64,000 bases of DNA from Clostridia bacterium (GTDB lineage Bacteria > Bacillota > Clostridia > Lachnospirales > Lachnospiraceae): the NCBI GenBank assembly GCA_026000755.1, contig BNZC01000001.1:1-64000 (forward strand), read 5' to 3'. Each line of letters starts with the position of its first letter. Position 1 is the first letter of the stretch. Positions 55,100 through 64,000 of this stretch are shown here, one piece after another. The notes below the pieces were generated by a model. That model had not been told where the DNA came from. It did no database searches and saw only the letters and a list, made by a program, of their open reading frames with translations. Made by a program: the position numbers and the translations under genes.

Positions 55100-56446
55100 A
55101 TGGCGAATTTATTAAAAGCAGATTCACGAGATGAGATATACCTTGCAAATTGTTTACGTGCTATTTCTGAAAATCATGAATTTATTACGGAGGAGCAAAT
55201 CAGCGATAAGACCTTTGATTTACTGACCCCATTGCCCTCTGAAATAGCGGATGCCTTTTATGAGAAATATAAGACTTCTCCGGCAGCTGCCACGGATTAT
55301 TTCTACACCTTGATGTGTGATAACAACTATGTCAAGACGGAAGCCATTGCGAAAAACCGTCTGTTTTACTATGCTTCCCAATACGGTGAATTAGAGATTA
55401 CCATCAATCTGTCCAAGCCGGAAAAAGACCCCAAGGCGATTGCGGCGGCTTTGTCTGCACCAAAACCTGCCCCGGGGGAAGAACCCTATCCCAAGTGCCA
55501 GTTGTGCATGGAAAATGAGGGCTATTTCGGCAGACATGACCATCCCTCACGGTCGAATCTGCGTATCATTCCCGTGGAATTGGGCGAGGAAAACTGGGGG
55601 TTTCAGTATAGCCCCTATGCCTACTATAATGAGCATACCATTCTGCTGAATACACAGCATATTCCCATGAAGATTGATCGGCGGGCATTTACAAATCTGC
55701 TCTTGCTCCTTGATTTTTTACCTCATTATATGTTTGGTTCCAATACAGACATTCCCATTGTGGGTGGATCGATTTTAAGCCATGACCATTACCAAGGGGG
55801 ACGGCACATTTTCCCCATGATGAAAGCGGAGATTGTCGAAACCGTTGACTTTAAGGCGTTCCCTGAAATAAGCGTGGGTATCGTAAATTGGCCTATGACC
55901 GTACTTCGTTTAGAGGGGGCGGACAAAGAACAGCTTGTTTTGGCGGCAATGCAGATCCTTACAAAATGGAAACAGTTCAGTCTGCCCGAACTGGATATCA
56001 ATGCCCTTGATGAAAATGGGGTACAGCATCATGCGATTACTCCTATCGCATATAAGTCTGATAAGGGCTATATTTTAGATTTGGTTCTTCGGGATAATAA
56101 TGTTTCAGAAGAACATCCTGACGGTATTTTCCATCCTCATCAGGAAAAACACCATATCAAGAAAGAAAATATCGGACTGATTGAGGTGATGGGACTTGCA
56201 ATCCTTCCACCACGCCTTGATACGCTCGTTCCTCTTTTGCAGGCTTATTTAAGCGGAAATGCAAGCCTTGCAACACTTCCCATCGAACATCAGCCTTGGG
56301 CGGAAGAAACAAAAAAGGCAGGTGAAACCAGTGCAGAAAGTGCCATTGGTGTAATTTTTACTGCTATTTTGGAAGATGCAGGAGTGTTTAAGTGGGATGA
56401 GGAAGGAAGGAAGGGCTTGCGTGCGTTTGTAGGGTTTATGCAGTAA
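55100..56446 (+). CDS. galT: UDP-glucose--hexose-1-phosphate uridylyltransferase (type II)
   Basis: Protein of 448 residues of the Firmicute GalT class II. PYPKCQLCMENEGYFG, HPSRSNLRIIPVELGEENWGFQYSPY and GGSILSHDHYQGGRH, with the nucleotidylated His, identify it. It transfers UMP between UDP-glucose and galactose-1-phosphate. No galE is in the window. The start ATG overlaps a TATAATG string; GGGGGTGA upstream is the ribosome site. Confidence 0.95.
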   Translation: MANLLKADSRDEIYLANCLRAISENHEFITEEQISDKTFDLLTPLPSEIADAFYEKYKTSPAAATDYFYTLMCDNNYVKTEAIAKNRLFYYASQYGELEITINLSKPEKDPKAIAAALSAPKPAPGEEPYPKCQLCMENEGYFGRHDHPSRSNLRIIPVELGEENWGFQYSPYAYYNEHTILLNTQHIPMKIDRRAFTNLLLLLDFLPHYMFGSNTDIPIVGGSILSHDHYQGGRHIFPMMKAEIVETVDFKAFPEISVGIVNWPMTVLRLEGADKEQLVLAAMQILTKWKQFSLPELDINALDENGVQHHAITPIAYKSDKGYILDLVLRDNNVSEEHPDGIFHPHQEKHHIKKENIGLIEVMGLAILPPRLDTLVPLLQAYLSGNASLATLPIEHQPWAEETKKAGETSAESAIGVIFTAILEDAGVFKWDEEGRKGLRAFVGFMQ

Positions 56447-56489
56447 TATGACAAGTGTTAAATTTTCCGCCAAATTCATTTATTAAAAC

Positions 56490-56518
56490 TTGACAAATGT
56501 GTATGGAATGCGTATAAT
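56490..56518 (+). promoter_or_regulatory. Consensus promoter of hicAB
   Basis: TTGACA (56490-56495) and TATAAT (56513-56518) are 17 bases apart, a perfect consensus promoter, 22 bases before hicA. Such strong promoters are usual for toxin-antitoxin operons repressed by their antitoxin. Confidence 0.85.
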
Positions 56519-56539
56519 GGTATTACATGAGGATCATAG

Positions 56540-56713
56540 ATGAAACAAAGAGAACTGATCAAAAAACTGGAAAAGTTAGGATTTGTGTTTAAGGAACATG
56601 GCGGAAATCATGACACATACAAAAGAGGGAATGACACGGAGCAAATTCCAAGACATAAAGAAATCAATGAAATAACAGCAAAGAATATATTGAAAAAGTG
56701 GGAATCAAAATAA
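56540..56713 (+). CDS. hicA: HicA-type mRNA interferase toxin
   Basis: Protein of 57 residues with the double-stranded RNA-binding-like fold of HicA: MKQRELIKKLEKLGFVFKEH then GGNHDTYKR, where His24 is the expected catalytic residue, and IPRHKEINEITAKNILKK at the end. It cleaves mRNA unless bound by HicB. GAGGATC is a weak ribosome site. hicB follows after 27 bases. Confidence 0.9.
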   Translation: MKQRELIKKLEKLGFVFKEHGGNHDTYKRGNDTEQIPRHKEINEITAKNILKKWESK

Positions 56714-56740
56714 TATGGTGCCACTAAAGGAGGGAACTTC

Positions 56741-57160
56741 ATGAAACAGGCATATCCAACATTAATAGCGGAATCCGGAACGGATTTTTTGGTATATGTA
56801 CCTGATTTCGCTATTTACACAGAAGGAGCAGATTTTACCGAAGCAATTGAAATGGCACGTGATGCAATTGGTTTGAAAGGAATTGATTTTGAAGATGACC
56901 GGAAAGAGATTCCAAAAGCTTCAAGCAAAGAAGAAGCACTAAAATCAGCACAAGAGGATATTGAGATTTTTGATTATTCCAAGGGCATTCTTACTTTTGT
57001 TGATGTTGATTTTACCGAATATAGGAAGAAGATTGATATGAAAATGGTGCGAAAAAATGTCACACTTCCCAGTTGGCTAAATCAAGCGGCAGAATCAGCA
57101 CAGCTTAATTTTTCCAGAATTTTGCAGGAAGCACTTATGGAAAAAATCGGTTCAAGGTAA
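56741..57160 (+). CDS. hicB: HicB-type antitoxin
   Basis: Antitoxin of 139 residues. The N-terminal part has the degenerate RNase-H-like fold (YPTLIAESGTDFLVYVPDF, EAIEMARDAIGL); the C-terminal VTLPSWLNQAAESAQLNFSRILQEAL is a ribbon-helix-helix DNA-binding domain. It neutralises HicA and probably represses the consensus promoter upstream. AAGGAGGG precedes ATG. The last 36 bases of the gene and its stop are part of a 41-bp tandem duplication. Confidence 0.9.
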   Translation: MKQAYPTLIAESGTDFLVYVPDFAIYTEGADFTEAIEMARDAIGLKGIDFEDDRKEIPKASSKEEALKSAQEDIEIFDYSKGILTFVDVDFTEYRKKIDMKMVRKNVTLPSWLNQAAESAQLNFSRILQEALMEKIGSR

Positions 57161-57206
57161 GTCTACAGGAAGCACTTATGGAAAAAATCGGTTCAAGGTA
57201 AGTCTA
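57125..57206 (+). repeat. 41-bp tandem duplication over the hicB stop codon
   Basis: Units 57125-57165 and 57166-57206 are identical and a third begins with CAGG at 57207. The duplicated part contains the last 12 codons and stop of hicB, so the protein is unaffected. CAGG at both borders points to slippage at a short homology. Confidence 0.9.
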
Positions 57207-57212
57207 CAGGTT

Positions 57213-57254
57213 ATAAAAGCTTGCTTCATGCACCCTCATGAAGCAAGCTTTTAT
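57213..57254. terminator. Bidirectional terminator between hicB and the M20 gene
   Basis: Arms 57213-57230 and 57237-57254 are perfectly complementary (18 bp) around a six-base loop, with A-run at the left and T-run at the right edge. It ends hicAB and includes the last codons of the convergent amidohydrolase gene. Confidence 0.85.
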
Positions 57255-58437
57255 GTTCCGCCTTAATCTTCGCCAAAACCTCCCCATCCTCCAACAGGTC
57301 AATCGCAGTCAGAGCCAATGCTTTCGCTCCAAGGACAATGGAAGATAGGCCCTTTTCACTTTTGGCGGCGGCTTTCATCTCTTCGCTATGTCCGGCGATT
57401 TTAAGGTCGCTTATGGATATGCAGGGCTGAATCGCAGGGATTACATGGGATACATTGCCCACATCTGTGGAGCCGGTGGCGAGATTCTTTTTTTCTATTT
57501 CATCTAAGGGGGTGATTTTCTGCCCTAACTTGTTCAGGTTTTTCTCATAAAGTGCATCAAAAGAGGGGGTTGGTATGGTATTTTCCACACGGTTTTGATA
57601 GGGTGCTAGTCTGCCTTTTGCTCCGGTAGAAAGAGCGGCACCCTCCACAATACGCTGAACTTTTTGATACACTTCTTCTAAGGTTTCTGCTGTTGCCGCA
57701 CGAAAATAAAACTTCGCCGCCGCATAGTCGGGAACGATATTTGGTGCCTGACCACCCTTTGTGATAATGCCGTGTATGCGGACATCAGCGGTTAAGTGTT
57801 GGCGAAGTGCGTTGATGGAATGATAAACCGACAGGAGAGCATCTAAAGCATTTATCCCCTTTTCGGGGGCACTTGCCGCATGGGCAGGCTTTCCCCAAAA
57901 TTCAATATCCACAGGGGCACAGGCAAGAGACTTTCTGGTAAGTATGTGTTTTTCGGCAACAGGGTGTACACAAAGGGCGGCATCGACATCACAAAACAAT
58001 CCTTCTCGCACAAAACTGCCTTTTGCACTACCGTTTTCGCCTCCCTCTTCCCCCGGTGTTCCGTACACACGGATTTCGCCGCCAAGTTCATCAACTGCCG
58101 ACTTTAAGGCAACTGCCGCCAAAAGGGAAGTTGCGCCAAACAGATTGTGTCCGCAACCGTGACCTAAGCCCGGGAGAGCATCGTATTCCGCCAAAAGCAC
58201 GAGAGTTGCATTGGGTTTGTTGGATTTTGACCGATAGGAGGCGATAAATCCCGTTCGGTGACCCGCCACATCAATGGTCACGTCAAAGCCCTCTGCTTTC
58301 AACTGACCGGATAGGCGATTACACGCAAAAAACTCAAAATTGCTGACTTCCGGTTGCGCATGAATGTCAAGGGCAATTTGTTTGTAGATGTCGCCGTGTG
58401 TGTCAATGTATGAAGTGGTGTTTTCTCTGATTTTCAT
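57226..58437 (-). CDS. M20 family metallopeptidase / amidohydrolase
   Basis: Zinc hydrolase of 403 residues. LLAEYDALPGLGHGCGHNLFGA and TPGEEGGENGSAKG supply metal ligands and the catalytic Glu; the dimerisation domain starts at EFWGKPAHAASAPEKGINAL. The AbgB-like pattern suggests an aminoacyl or aminobenzoyl-glutamate type amide substrate. It lies last after oppABCDF on the same strand (107-base gap), so it may process imported peptides. Confidence 0.88.
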   Translation of the reverse strand: MKIRENTTSYIDTHGDIYKQIALDIHAQPEVSNFEFFACNRLSGQLKAEGFDVTIDVAGHRTGFIASYRSKSNKPNATLVLLAEYDALPGLGHGCGHNLFGATSLLAAVALKSAVDELGGEIRVYGTPGEEGGENGSAKGSFVREGLFCDVDAALCVHPVAEKHILTRKSLACAPVDIEFWGKPAHAASAPEKGINALDALLSVYHSINALRQHLTADVRIHGIITKGGQAPNIVPDYAAAKFYFRAATAETLEEVYQKVQRIVEGAALSTGAKGRLAPYQNRVENTIPTPSFDALYEKNLNKLGQKITPLDEIEKKNLATGSTDVGNVSHVIPAIQPCISISDLKIAGHSEEMKAAAKSEKGLSSIVLGAKALALTAIDLLEDGEVLAKIKAEHKSLLHEGA

Positions 58438-58544
58438 GGTTCGTCCTCTTAAGGTGGTTCACTCAACTAAGCTCGTGCTACACACTCACTAAGGTTCGTG
58501 AACGACTTCGCACTAAGCTCTGTCTTCGCTTTGCTCGCCAATCG

Positions 58545-59453
58545 CTAAAGTGCTTTCAGCCAGTGTCCCGGTTCTACTTCCCGAAGTTCTCCGCCTGTTG
58601 CATTTTCCTCATATTCATAAGCCTGTCGCCGCCTTGTGCGTTCCGCAGCAGGATCCGGCAGAGGAATAGCCGAAATCAAGCTTTTGGTGTAAGGGTGGAG
58701 TGGATTGTTATACAACTCGTCCGCAGGAGCCAACTCCACCAGTCGTCCCCGATACATGACACCGATTCGATCGGAAATATATTTCACCATAGACAAATCG
58801 TGGGCTATAAATAAATAGGTCAGTTTCTTTGTTTCCTGCAATGCCTTCAACAAATTGACCACCTGTGCTTGTACCGACACATCCAAAGCGGAAATCGGTT
58901 CATCACAAACGATAAAGCGCGGTTTAAGTGCTAAAGCCCGAGCAATGCCCACTCTCTGCCGCTGACCGCCGGAAAATTCATGGGGATAACGGGATATGAA
59001 AGAGGAGTCCAAACCTACCGTTTTTAACAGTTCTTTCACCCGTCCATTTCGTTCCTCTCGTGAGGCGGCAAGATGGTGGGTATCTATCCCTTCGGCAACA
59101 ATGTCGCCTACTTTTTTTCGAGGGTCAAGAGAAGCGTAGGGATCTTGAAAAATGATTTGTGCTTCCCGCCGAAATTTCATCAAATCCTCTTTACTGCTTA
59201 TATGTGTGATGTCTGTTCCGTCAAAAAGTATACTTCCTGACGATATGTCCAAAAGCTTCACAATCATACGTCCCATGGTGGTTTTTCCGCAACCGGATTC
59301 CCCCACAAGTCCAAAGGTTTCACCCTCAAGTATGTGGAAACTCACATCATTTACAGCAGGCGTATGGCTTCCCTCATAGATATGAGTAAGATTTTTGACC
59401 TGCACCAGTATTTTCCCCGTTTCAGCTTTTTTGTTCGTATCAAAATCTGACAT
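58545..59453 (-). CDS. oppF: Oligopeptide/dipeptide ABC transporter ATP-binding protein (OppF-like)
   Basis: ATPase of 302 residues. Walker [10 protein letters not shown], signature [15 protein letters not shown] and Walker [15 protein letters not shown] are intact; [14 protein letters not shown] and the C-terminal [16 protein letters not shown] are the Opp/Dpp marks. ATG 59451-59453 is preferred over TTG three codons upstream. It pairs with OppD. Confidence 0.9.
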   Translation of the reverse strand: MSDFDTNKKAETGKILVQVKNLTHIYEGSHTPAVNDVSFHILEGETFGLVGESGCGKTTMGRMIVKLLDISSGSILFDGTDITHISSKEDLMKFRREAQIIFQDPYASLDPRKKVGDIVAEGIDTHHLAASREERNGRVKELLKTVGLDSSFISRYPHEFSGGQRQRVGIARALALKPRFIVCDEPISALDVSVQAQVVNLLKALQETKKLTYLFIAHDLSMVKYISDRIGVMYRGRLVELAPADELYNNPLHPYTKSLISAIPLPDPAAERTRRRQAYEYEENATGGELREVEPGHWLKAL

Positions 59454-59514
59454 CAGCACCAAACCTTTCCAATTGCATTGCCGTAAAATCTGTTCCCCTC
59501 GTCACTTGTCCATA

Positions 59515-60573
59515 TCAAAGCCCCACATCTAAACCAAACCTTTCAAAATAAGCAGTACGCCGCTGTTCTAAATTTTCAGGAAACTCTATCCGAGGCGCCC
59601 GTGGATCCAAAAGCCAAGTTGCGGCGTAGTGGGTATCGCTGATTTGAAACAGGGGCGGTTCATACAGTTCGTCCACCTCTAATGCGTAAGGATTACGTGG
59701 GGCAAAGGCATCCCCCTGTGGTAAATTGCCGGGGCTTGGCGGTGAACCCTCTATATTATATAAAAGAGGCGTGTCCGTGTCAAGTGTGGGCATGGAATTA
59801 AGCAATCCCCAAGTATAAGGATGGCGCGGGTCATAAAAAATTTCATCCGCCGTGCCGATTTCAATGATTTTTCCTGCATACATAACCGCTACTCGATCCG
59901 CCACGTTTGCCACCACACCCAAATCATGGGTAATGAAAATAATGGAGGTCTTTATTTTCTCCTGCAAATCCTTAAACAAATCAATAATCTGTGCCTGCAT
60001 GGTTACGTCTAAGGCGGTGGTGGGTTCATCAGCGATTAGAATCTTCGCATCACAGGCTAAGACGATGGCAATTACAATCCGTTGCCGCTGACCGCCGGAA
60101 AACTCATGGGGATACTGACGACATCGCCGCTTTGGATCATCAATGCCCACAAGCTGTAACAATTCAAGCATACGTGCCTTTGCGGCTTGGCGGCTTATTT
60201 TCCGATGAAGTCGCAGAGCCTCCTCAATCTGTTTCCCGATCCGCATGGTGGGGTCAAGAGAGGTCATGGGATCTTGAAACACCATGGAAATCTTATTGCC
60301 CCGAATGTCACGCATTTCACCTTCGCTTAGTTTTACAATATCCTTGCCCTCAAATAAAATTTCTCCATCTTCTATGGAAGCATTTTGTTTTAAGAGTCGC
60401 ATAATCGTGCGGCAAGCGGCGGTCTTTCCGCTGCCGGATTCCCCCACAATGGCTAACGTTTCCCCCTCATAGAGGGAAAAACTTACGTCACGAACTGCTA
60501 AAACACTTCCTTCAGCAGTGGAAAAGGATAGTGCAAGATTCTTCACTTTTAGAACTGTATTTTTATTTCCCAA
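59515..60573 (-). CDS. oppD: Oligopeptide/dipeptide ABC transporter ATP-binding protein (OppD-like)
   Basis: ATPase of 352 residues. Walker A GESGSGKTAACR, signature [12 protein letters not shown] and Walker B ILIADEPTTALDV are present, followed by the oligo_HPY region HPYTWGLLNSMPTLDTDTP and an extended tail with PQGDAFAPRNPYAL; the Cys ligands common in OppD tails are missing. It follows oppC by 13 bases. Confidence 0.9.
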   Translation of the reverse strand: MGNKNTVLKVKNLALSFSTAEGSVLAVRDVSFSLYEGETLAIVGESGSGKTAACRTIMRLLKQNASIEDGEILFEGKDIVKLSEGEMRDIRGNKISMVFQDPMTSLDPTMRIGKQIEEALRLHRKISRQAAKARMLELLQLVGIDDPKRRCRQYPHEFSGGQRQRIVIAIVLACDAKILIADEPTTALDVTMQAQIIDLFKDLQEKIKTSIIFITHDLGVVANVADRVAVMYAGKIIEIGTADEIFYDPRHPYTWGLLNSMPTLDTDTPLLYNIEGSPPSPGNLPQGDAFAPRNPYALEVDELYEPPLFQISDTHYAATWLLDPRAPRIEFPENLEQRRTAYFERFGLDVGL

Positions 60574-60586
60574 GAAGTACCCCCCT

Positions 60587-61609
60587 CTAATCTTTCATCT
60601 TCGGATCAAACGCATCTCGCAATCCATCCGCAAACAGATTAAATGCCAACATGATGATACACAACACAATCGCAGGAATCCACATTTGTGTGGGGTGAAT
60701 GCGAAAAACCTTGTAGCCGTCATTTAACAGGGTTCCAATCGAGGCGTTTGGGATTTTCATGCCCACGCCGATAAAACTCAAAAATGTTTCAAAGAAAATG
60801 GCACTTGGTATGGAAAACATGGCTCGTATCACAATAATGCTCAGCATATTCGGCAGGATATGGGAAAAGGCGATTTTAACGGGCGATACGCCGATGGCAC
60901 GAGCCGCCTGAACATATTCTAAGTTTTTGAGCCGCAGAGCTTGTGCCCGCACCAACCACGCCATGGGAATCCAAGAGGAAATCGCCAAGGCAAAAATAAT
61001 GGAAAGCATTCCCGGATGAAAGACCAACAGCAGTAATACCACCAATACAAGACTTGGTATGCCGTTCATGACTTCTAAGACTCTTTGCATAATATTGTCT
61101 GTCATACCGCCTTTCATGGCGGAAAACAGTCCATAGAGTACGCCGATAGTCAAATCAAGCAGTGCCGCAACAAAGGCGATGGTCAGAGAAATGCGGGTAC
61201 CATAGAGCAGACGGGAGAGTATGTCACGTCCGAACGCATCTGTTCCGAATAGATAGTTTTGCCCGGCAGGAACATTGGCAAGAGCGTACTGATCCACCCA
61301 TTCACCGCGAAATTTTTCAAAGCCGTTTAAGCCGTTTATGGGTAGCCCAAAAATCCGAGGGGGCAGGTTGGCAAAAGGGACGTTTTGTGCGTTGGGGTTA
61401 TAGGGAGCAAGTAGCGGTGCCAAAAATGCACAGATAACAATAAGGATCAAAATCACCACGGAAAAAACGGCCGCCTTGTTTTTCTTAAGTCGCCGAAAGG
61501 CATCCTGGGCAAAGGTCAATTGATTTGCCGCTACCGTGTCAGCTTCTGATGTTGGCTTCTTTTCACGGAAGCGAAAAAGCGAATCGGGAATTTTTGCGAA
61601 ATCCGTCAT
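60587..61609 (-). CDS. oppC: Oligopeptide ABC transporter permease (OppC-like)
   Basis: Permease of 340 residues. A cytoplasmic N-terminal part precedes the first span (AAVFSVVILILIVICAFLAPLL), then an extracellular insert, and FGTDAFGRDILSRLLYGTRISL, typical of OppC/DppC. The EAA loop is AARAIGVSPVKIAFSHILPN. ATG 61607-61609 follows GGGAGG; an earlier in-frame start lacks support. Confidence 0.9.
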   Translation of the reverse strand: MTDFAKIPDSLFRFREKKPTSEADTVAANQLTFAQDAFRRLKKNKAAVFSVVILILIVICAFLAPLLAPYNPNAQNVPFANLPPRIFGLPINGLNGFEKFRGEWVDQYALANVPAGQNYLFGTDAFGRDILSRLLYGTRISLTIAFVAALLDLTIGVLYGLFSAMKGGMTDNIMQRVLEVMNGIPSLVLVVLLLLVFHPGMLSIIFALAISSWIPMAWLVRAQALRLKNLEYVQAARAIGVSPVKIAFSHILPNMLSIIVIRAMFSIPSAIFFETFLSFIGVGMKIPNASIGTLLNDGYKVFRIHPTQMWIPAIVLCIIMLAFNLFADGLRDAFDPKMKD

Positions 61610-61751
61610 TTTATGCCTCCCATTCTTGCCCATAAAAAGGGTTTTTTCGACCAATCTTCCGGTTTCCATCTTAAAACCGTTATTTCATATCCGATTTTTA
61701 TACGTAAACTAAAAATCTTCTCCAAACTTGCCATTTTCCATTTCCAAGGCA

Positions 61752-62690
61752 TCATTTCATCCCTCCAATCCTTACCCGAGGGTCAATTAACTGATACAAA
61801 ATATCCATCAAAAACAGAACGAAAACAAGCAGAAAGGAAAACAGCACCGTTACCGCCATAATCGTGGAGTAATCATTTGTAAGAATGGATTTTGTAAACT
61901 GCTCGCCAATGCCCGGTACGGCAAAGATATTTTCAATGACCAAGGAGCCTGTCATAAGGGAAACCGTCATAGGTCCGATTACCACCACTAAGGGAATGAG
62001 AGCGTTTCGCAAGCCATGTGTAAAAACCAATCGCAGTTCACTCATGCCTTTTGCACGGGCAAATTCAATGTGGTCGCTTCCTAACACTTCAATCATTTCC
62101 GTCCGAATAAATCGGGAGGCATCCGCCATAGGGGAAAGCGAGAGTGCAAGGGTAGGCAATATGGTATACTTAAAACTGCCGTCCCACAAGCCAATGGGCA
62201 GCATTCGAAGACTTACCGCAAATACAAACTGCAAGACAACGGCAACCACAAAATTGGGAACGCTGCGCCCCACAATGGCAAAAGTGGAGCAAAAGGTGTC
62301 AATCCATGTGTTGTGCCGAACTGCCGCAATGGAGCCTAGGATAATCCCAACAAAAGTGCCGAAAATCATAGCCTGTATGCCAAGCTGTAAGGACGGGCCA
62401 ATCCTGCTGCCGATTAGGGTAGTTACTTTTTGGTCGGAAAATTGCAGAGAAATACCGAAATCTCCATGCAAAATATTTCCCATATAGGTGACATAACGCT
62501 GACCTAAGGGCTGTCCCAGTCCGTATTTTTCATTCAGTACCTGTATTTCCGTGGGGCTGAGCTTTGCTTGGTTCTGATAAGGCGTACCCGGCAAAAGGTT
62601 CATCAGAAAAAATGTAAGTGTCGTTATGAGAAATAAGGTCAACACCATATAAAACAGACGTTTTGTGATAAATGCAATCCATTTGTTCAT
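61752..62690 (-). CDS. oppB: Oligopeptide ABC transporter permease (OppB-like)
   Basis: Permease of 312 residues with six spans. LFLITTLTFFLMNLLPGTPYQNQAKLS opens it, and FARAKGMSELRLVFTHGLRNALIPLVVVIG is the EAA loop of OppB/DppB. It follows the binding-protein gene by 106 bases and precedes oppC by 142 bases. Confidence 0.92.
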   Translation of the reverse strand: MNKWIAFITKRLFYMVLTLFLITTLTFFLMNLLPGTPYQNQAKLSPTEIQVLNEKYGLGQPLGQRYVTYMGNILHGDFGISLQFSDQKVTTLIGSRIGPSLQLGIQAMIFGTFVGIILGSIAAVRHNTWIDTFCSTFAIVGRSVPNFVVAVVLQFVFAVSLRMLPIGLWDGSFKYTILPTLALSLSPMADASRFIRTEMIEVLGSDHIEFARAKGMSELRLVFTHGLRNALIPLVVVIGPMTVSLMTGSLVIENIFAVPGIGEQFTKSILTNDYSTIMAVTVLFSFLLVFVLFLMDILYQLIDPRVRIGGMK

Positions 62691-62796
62691 TTTGTTCAGA
62701 AACTCCTTTCCGGTGGTAGTAGTGGATTAAATTATATATTTTGTAGAGAAAGAGAGACTCCACGCAGGAGAACTCTCCTCACCACAAAAATTTTAG

Positions 62797-64000
62797 TTAC
62801 TCAAAGTGTGCCCTGGTAACATCAATAGGGGTATTTAGTACATGGGTAACATAACCCTTTAACTTCGGATTCACAAGTGCGCTTGACGCCGCCTGAACCA
62901 ATGGTACCACAACCGCATTGTCAATCAAATACTGATTCCCTTCTTTGACGTGCTTCCAACGGAGGGGATAGTCCACGCCGTCCGTATTTTCAAGGGAATG
63001 AATCAAATCCGTGATTTCCTGTGACTTCCATTGTGCATGGTTATGGGGGAAGCTTGCTTCAAACTGTTTTACATAGCTGGCAGGATCATATTCCCCTGTC
63101 CAACCGCCTAAAGCCAAGTCGAACTGAAAGCTCATCATCTCATCAAAACGCACCGATGCGGGAACGTTTGCTAAGTCAATTTTAAGTCCGGGTAAATTGG
63201 TTTCGTAGGCACTTTGCAAATATTGTCCCACCTTAATGCTTTCGTCGGAATCACTGGTTACAAGACGAAGGGTTATGCTGTCCTTGCCAAGTTCTTTCAA
63301 GGCTTCCGCAAACAAACGCTGTGCCTCGGGAATATCCGTGTAGACCAGTTTGCCAAAATCATCATTTATACTTTTGTTATTGTCCGGATTTGTGGCAATG
63401 CCGTTTGGCACGACTCCATAGGCGGGAGAACCATCGCCATTTAAGATGGATTTTGCAAGTTCGTCACGGTCAACAGCGAAAAGTAAGGCTTTTCTGAGAT
63501 TCAAATTCTGCAAAAGGGGATTTGAGCTAATGCCCATTTCCAAGTTCGTCATACGTAGGGTCTGAACCGTCACAAGGTCGGGCTTATCCCGATAAAGGGA
63601 AACATAATCACCGGTAACGGCTACGCCGTCTAAGGTTCCCGCTTCATATAGATTGACCCCTGTGGCAACTTCCTTTATAACCTGAATGTTAATGGTATCA
63701 AAATAGATGTCTTTTGCATCCCAGAAATTAGGGTTTTTCTCATATTTCCAAGAAATGTCGGTTCCGTTCCAACCTTTCAATATGTAGGGACCGCTTGAGA
63801 GCAGATTGTCAGCAGTAAGAGCATACTGATCACCTTTTTCCTCAACGAATTTCTGATTTACAGGCGAAAGCAAAGTTGTGGAAAGTGAGGTGTTAAGAAA
63901 GGCACTGGGTGCAGAGAGGGTAATCTCTAAATCATAGTCAGAAGTTGCCTTAATGCCCAGTTCTTCCGGTGCTAATTTGCCGTCTACAATGTCTTGTGCA
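62797..64000 (-). CDS. oppA: Oligopeptide ABC transporter substrate-binding protein (OppA-like), 5' part outside the window
   Basis: The frame is open to the window edge, giving about 400 residues without the N-terminus and signal. SSGPYILKGWNGTDISWKYEKNPNFWD, LRKALLFAVDRDELAKSILNGDGSPAYGVVP and LGGWTGEYDPASYVKQF are SBP_bac_5 marks. It captures extracellular peptides for OppBCDF. The start codon and promoter are not visible. Confidence 0.9.
   Translation of the reverse strand, partial: AQDIVDGKLAPEELGIKATSDYDLEITLSAPSAFLNTSLSTTLLSPVNQKFVEEKGDQYALTADNLLSSGPYILKGWNGTDISWKYEKNPNFWDAKDIYFDTINIQVIKEVATGVNLYEAGTLDGVAVTGDYVSLYRDKPDLVTVQTLRMTNLEMGISSNPLLQNLNLRKALLFAVDRDELAKSILNGDGSPAYGVVPNGIATNPDNNKSINDDFGKLVYTDIPEAQRLFAEALKELGKDSITLRLVTSDSDESIKVGQYLQSAYETNLPGLKIDLANVPASVRFDEMMSFQFDLALGGWTGEYDPASYVKQFEASFPHNHAQWKSQEITDLIHSLENTDGVDYPLRWKHVKEGNQYLIDNAVVVPLVQAASSALVNPKLKGYVTHVLNTPIDVTRAHFE

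Noticed and set aside
61885-62487. Plus-strand frame of 200 codons opposite oppB
   Set aside because: Shadow frame of a conserved permease, no ribosome site.

Overview
The window looks like chromosomal DNA of an anaerobic Firmicute of class Clostridia, most likely Lachnospiraceae. This is inferred from gene content: a NfnAB-type NADPH/ferredoxin enzyme pair, an A-type flavoprotein next to a two-iron desulfoferrodoxin, a PFL/UPF0210 protein, AAA-ATPase/PD-(D/E)XK fusion genes, an AgrC/AgrA-like pair, and Shine-Dalgarno sequences of the GGAGG type before almost every gene. No prophage, conjugation genes, rRNA or CRISPR array is visible.

Layout. 1-660: tRNA-Phe, tRNA-Gly(TCC) and tRNA-Gly(GCC) behind one promoter, with a terminator. 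661-8332: a patatin-like lipase, a GHKL kinase/LytTR regulator pair, and on the other strand an ECF sigma factor, a DUF4367 membrane protein, a small membrane protein, a large permease, an ABC ATPase and a 48-residue membrane peptide. 8333-12850: pstSCAB-phoU behind an array of TTTACA boxes; PstS appears circularly permuted. 12914-16326: a GlmU that lacks its acetyltransferase half, Pth, an ACT protein, a PFL protein and tRNA-Thr. 16355-19035: AsnS and a trigger-factor-like lipoprotein, both on the minus strand. 19402-25439: trpB and trpA, separated by about 4 kb of accessory genes among which the 3' end of trpB recurs twice. 25514-29142: FUSC, PHP, lytic transglycosylase, AzlC and AzlD. 29439-32861: NAPRTase and RecJ. 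33117-37978: an ABC importer of the TrpXYZ type, an ATP-grasp enzyme and a methyltransferase. 38173-43200: MarR regulator, NfnAB, FprA and desulfoferrodoxin. 43282-46701: ilvN, ilvC, leuC, leuD. 46719-56446: galM, then a two-component system with an ABC transporter, then a GPH symporter, galK and galT. 56540-57160: hicAB. 57226-64000 (minus strand): oppABCDF followed by an M20 amidohydrolase; oppA runs off the window.

The most unusual material is non-coding or repetitive. Two related structured elements (27881-28043 and 38880-39035) share a conserved core but have different, internally complementary stems, as expected of a structured RNA family; a lone related arm lies at 33001-33029. Two copies of a roughly 133-bp hairpin-rich repeat flank the trpX-like gene and show compensatory stem changes. 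A 110-bp palindrome-rich unit is repeated in tandem before NAPRTase. Duplicated gene 3' ends follow pth, trpB and hicB. At least eleven G8-G9 tracts (or their complement) lie inside conserved genes.

Start codons were chosen from Shine-Dalgarno position and family alignment from memory. No database search was possible, so family names rest on recognised motifs and gene order.
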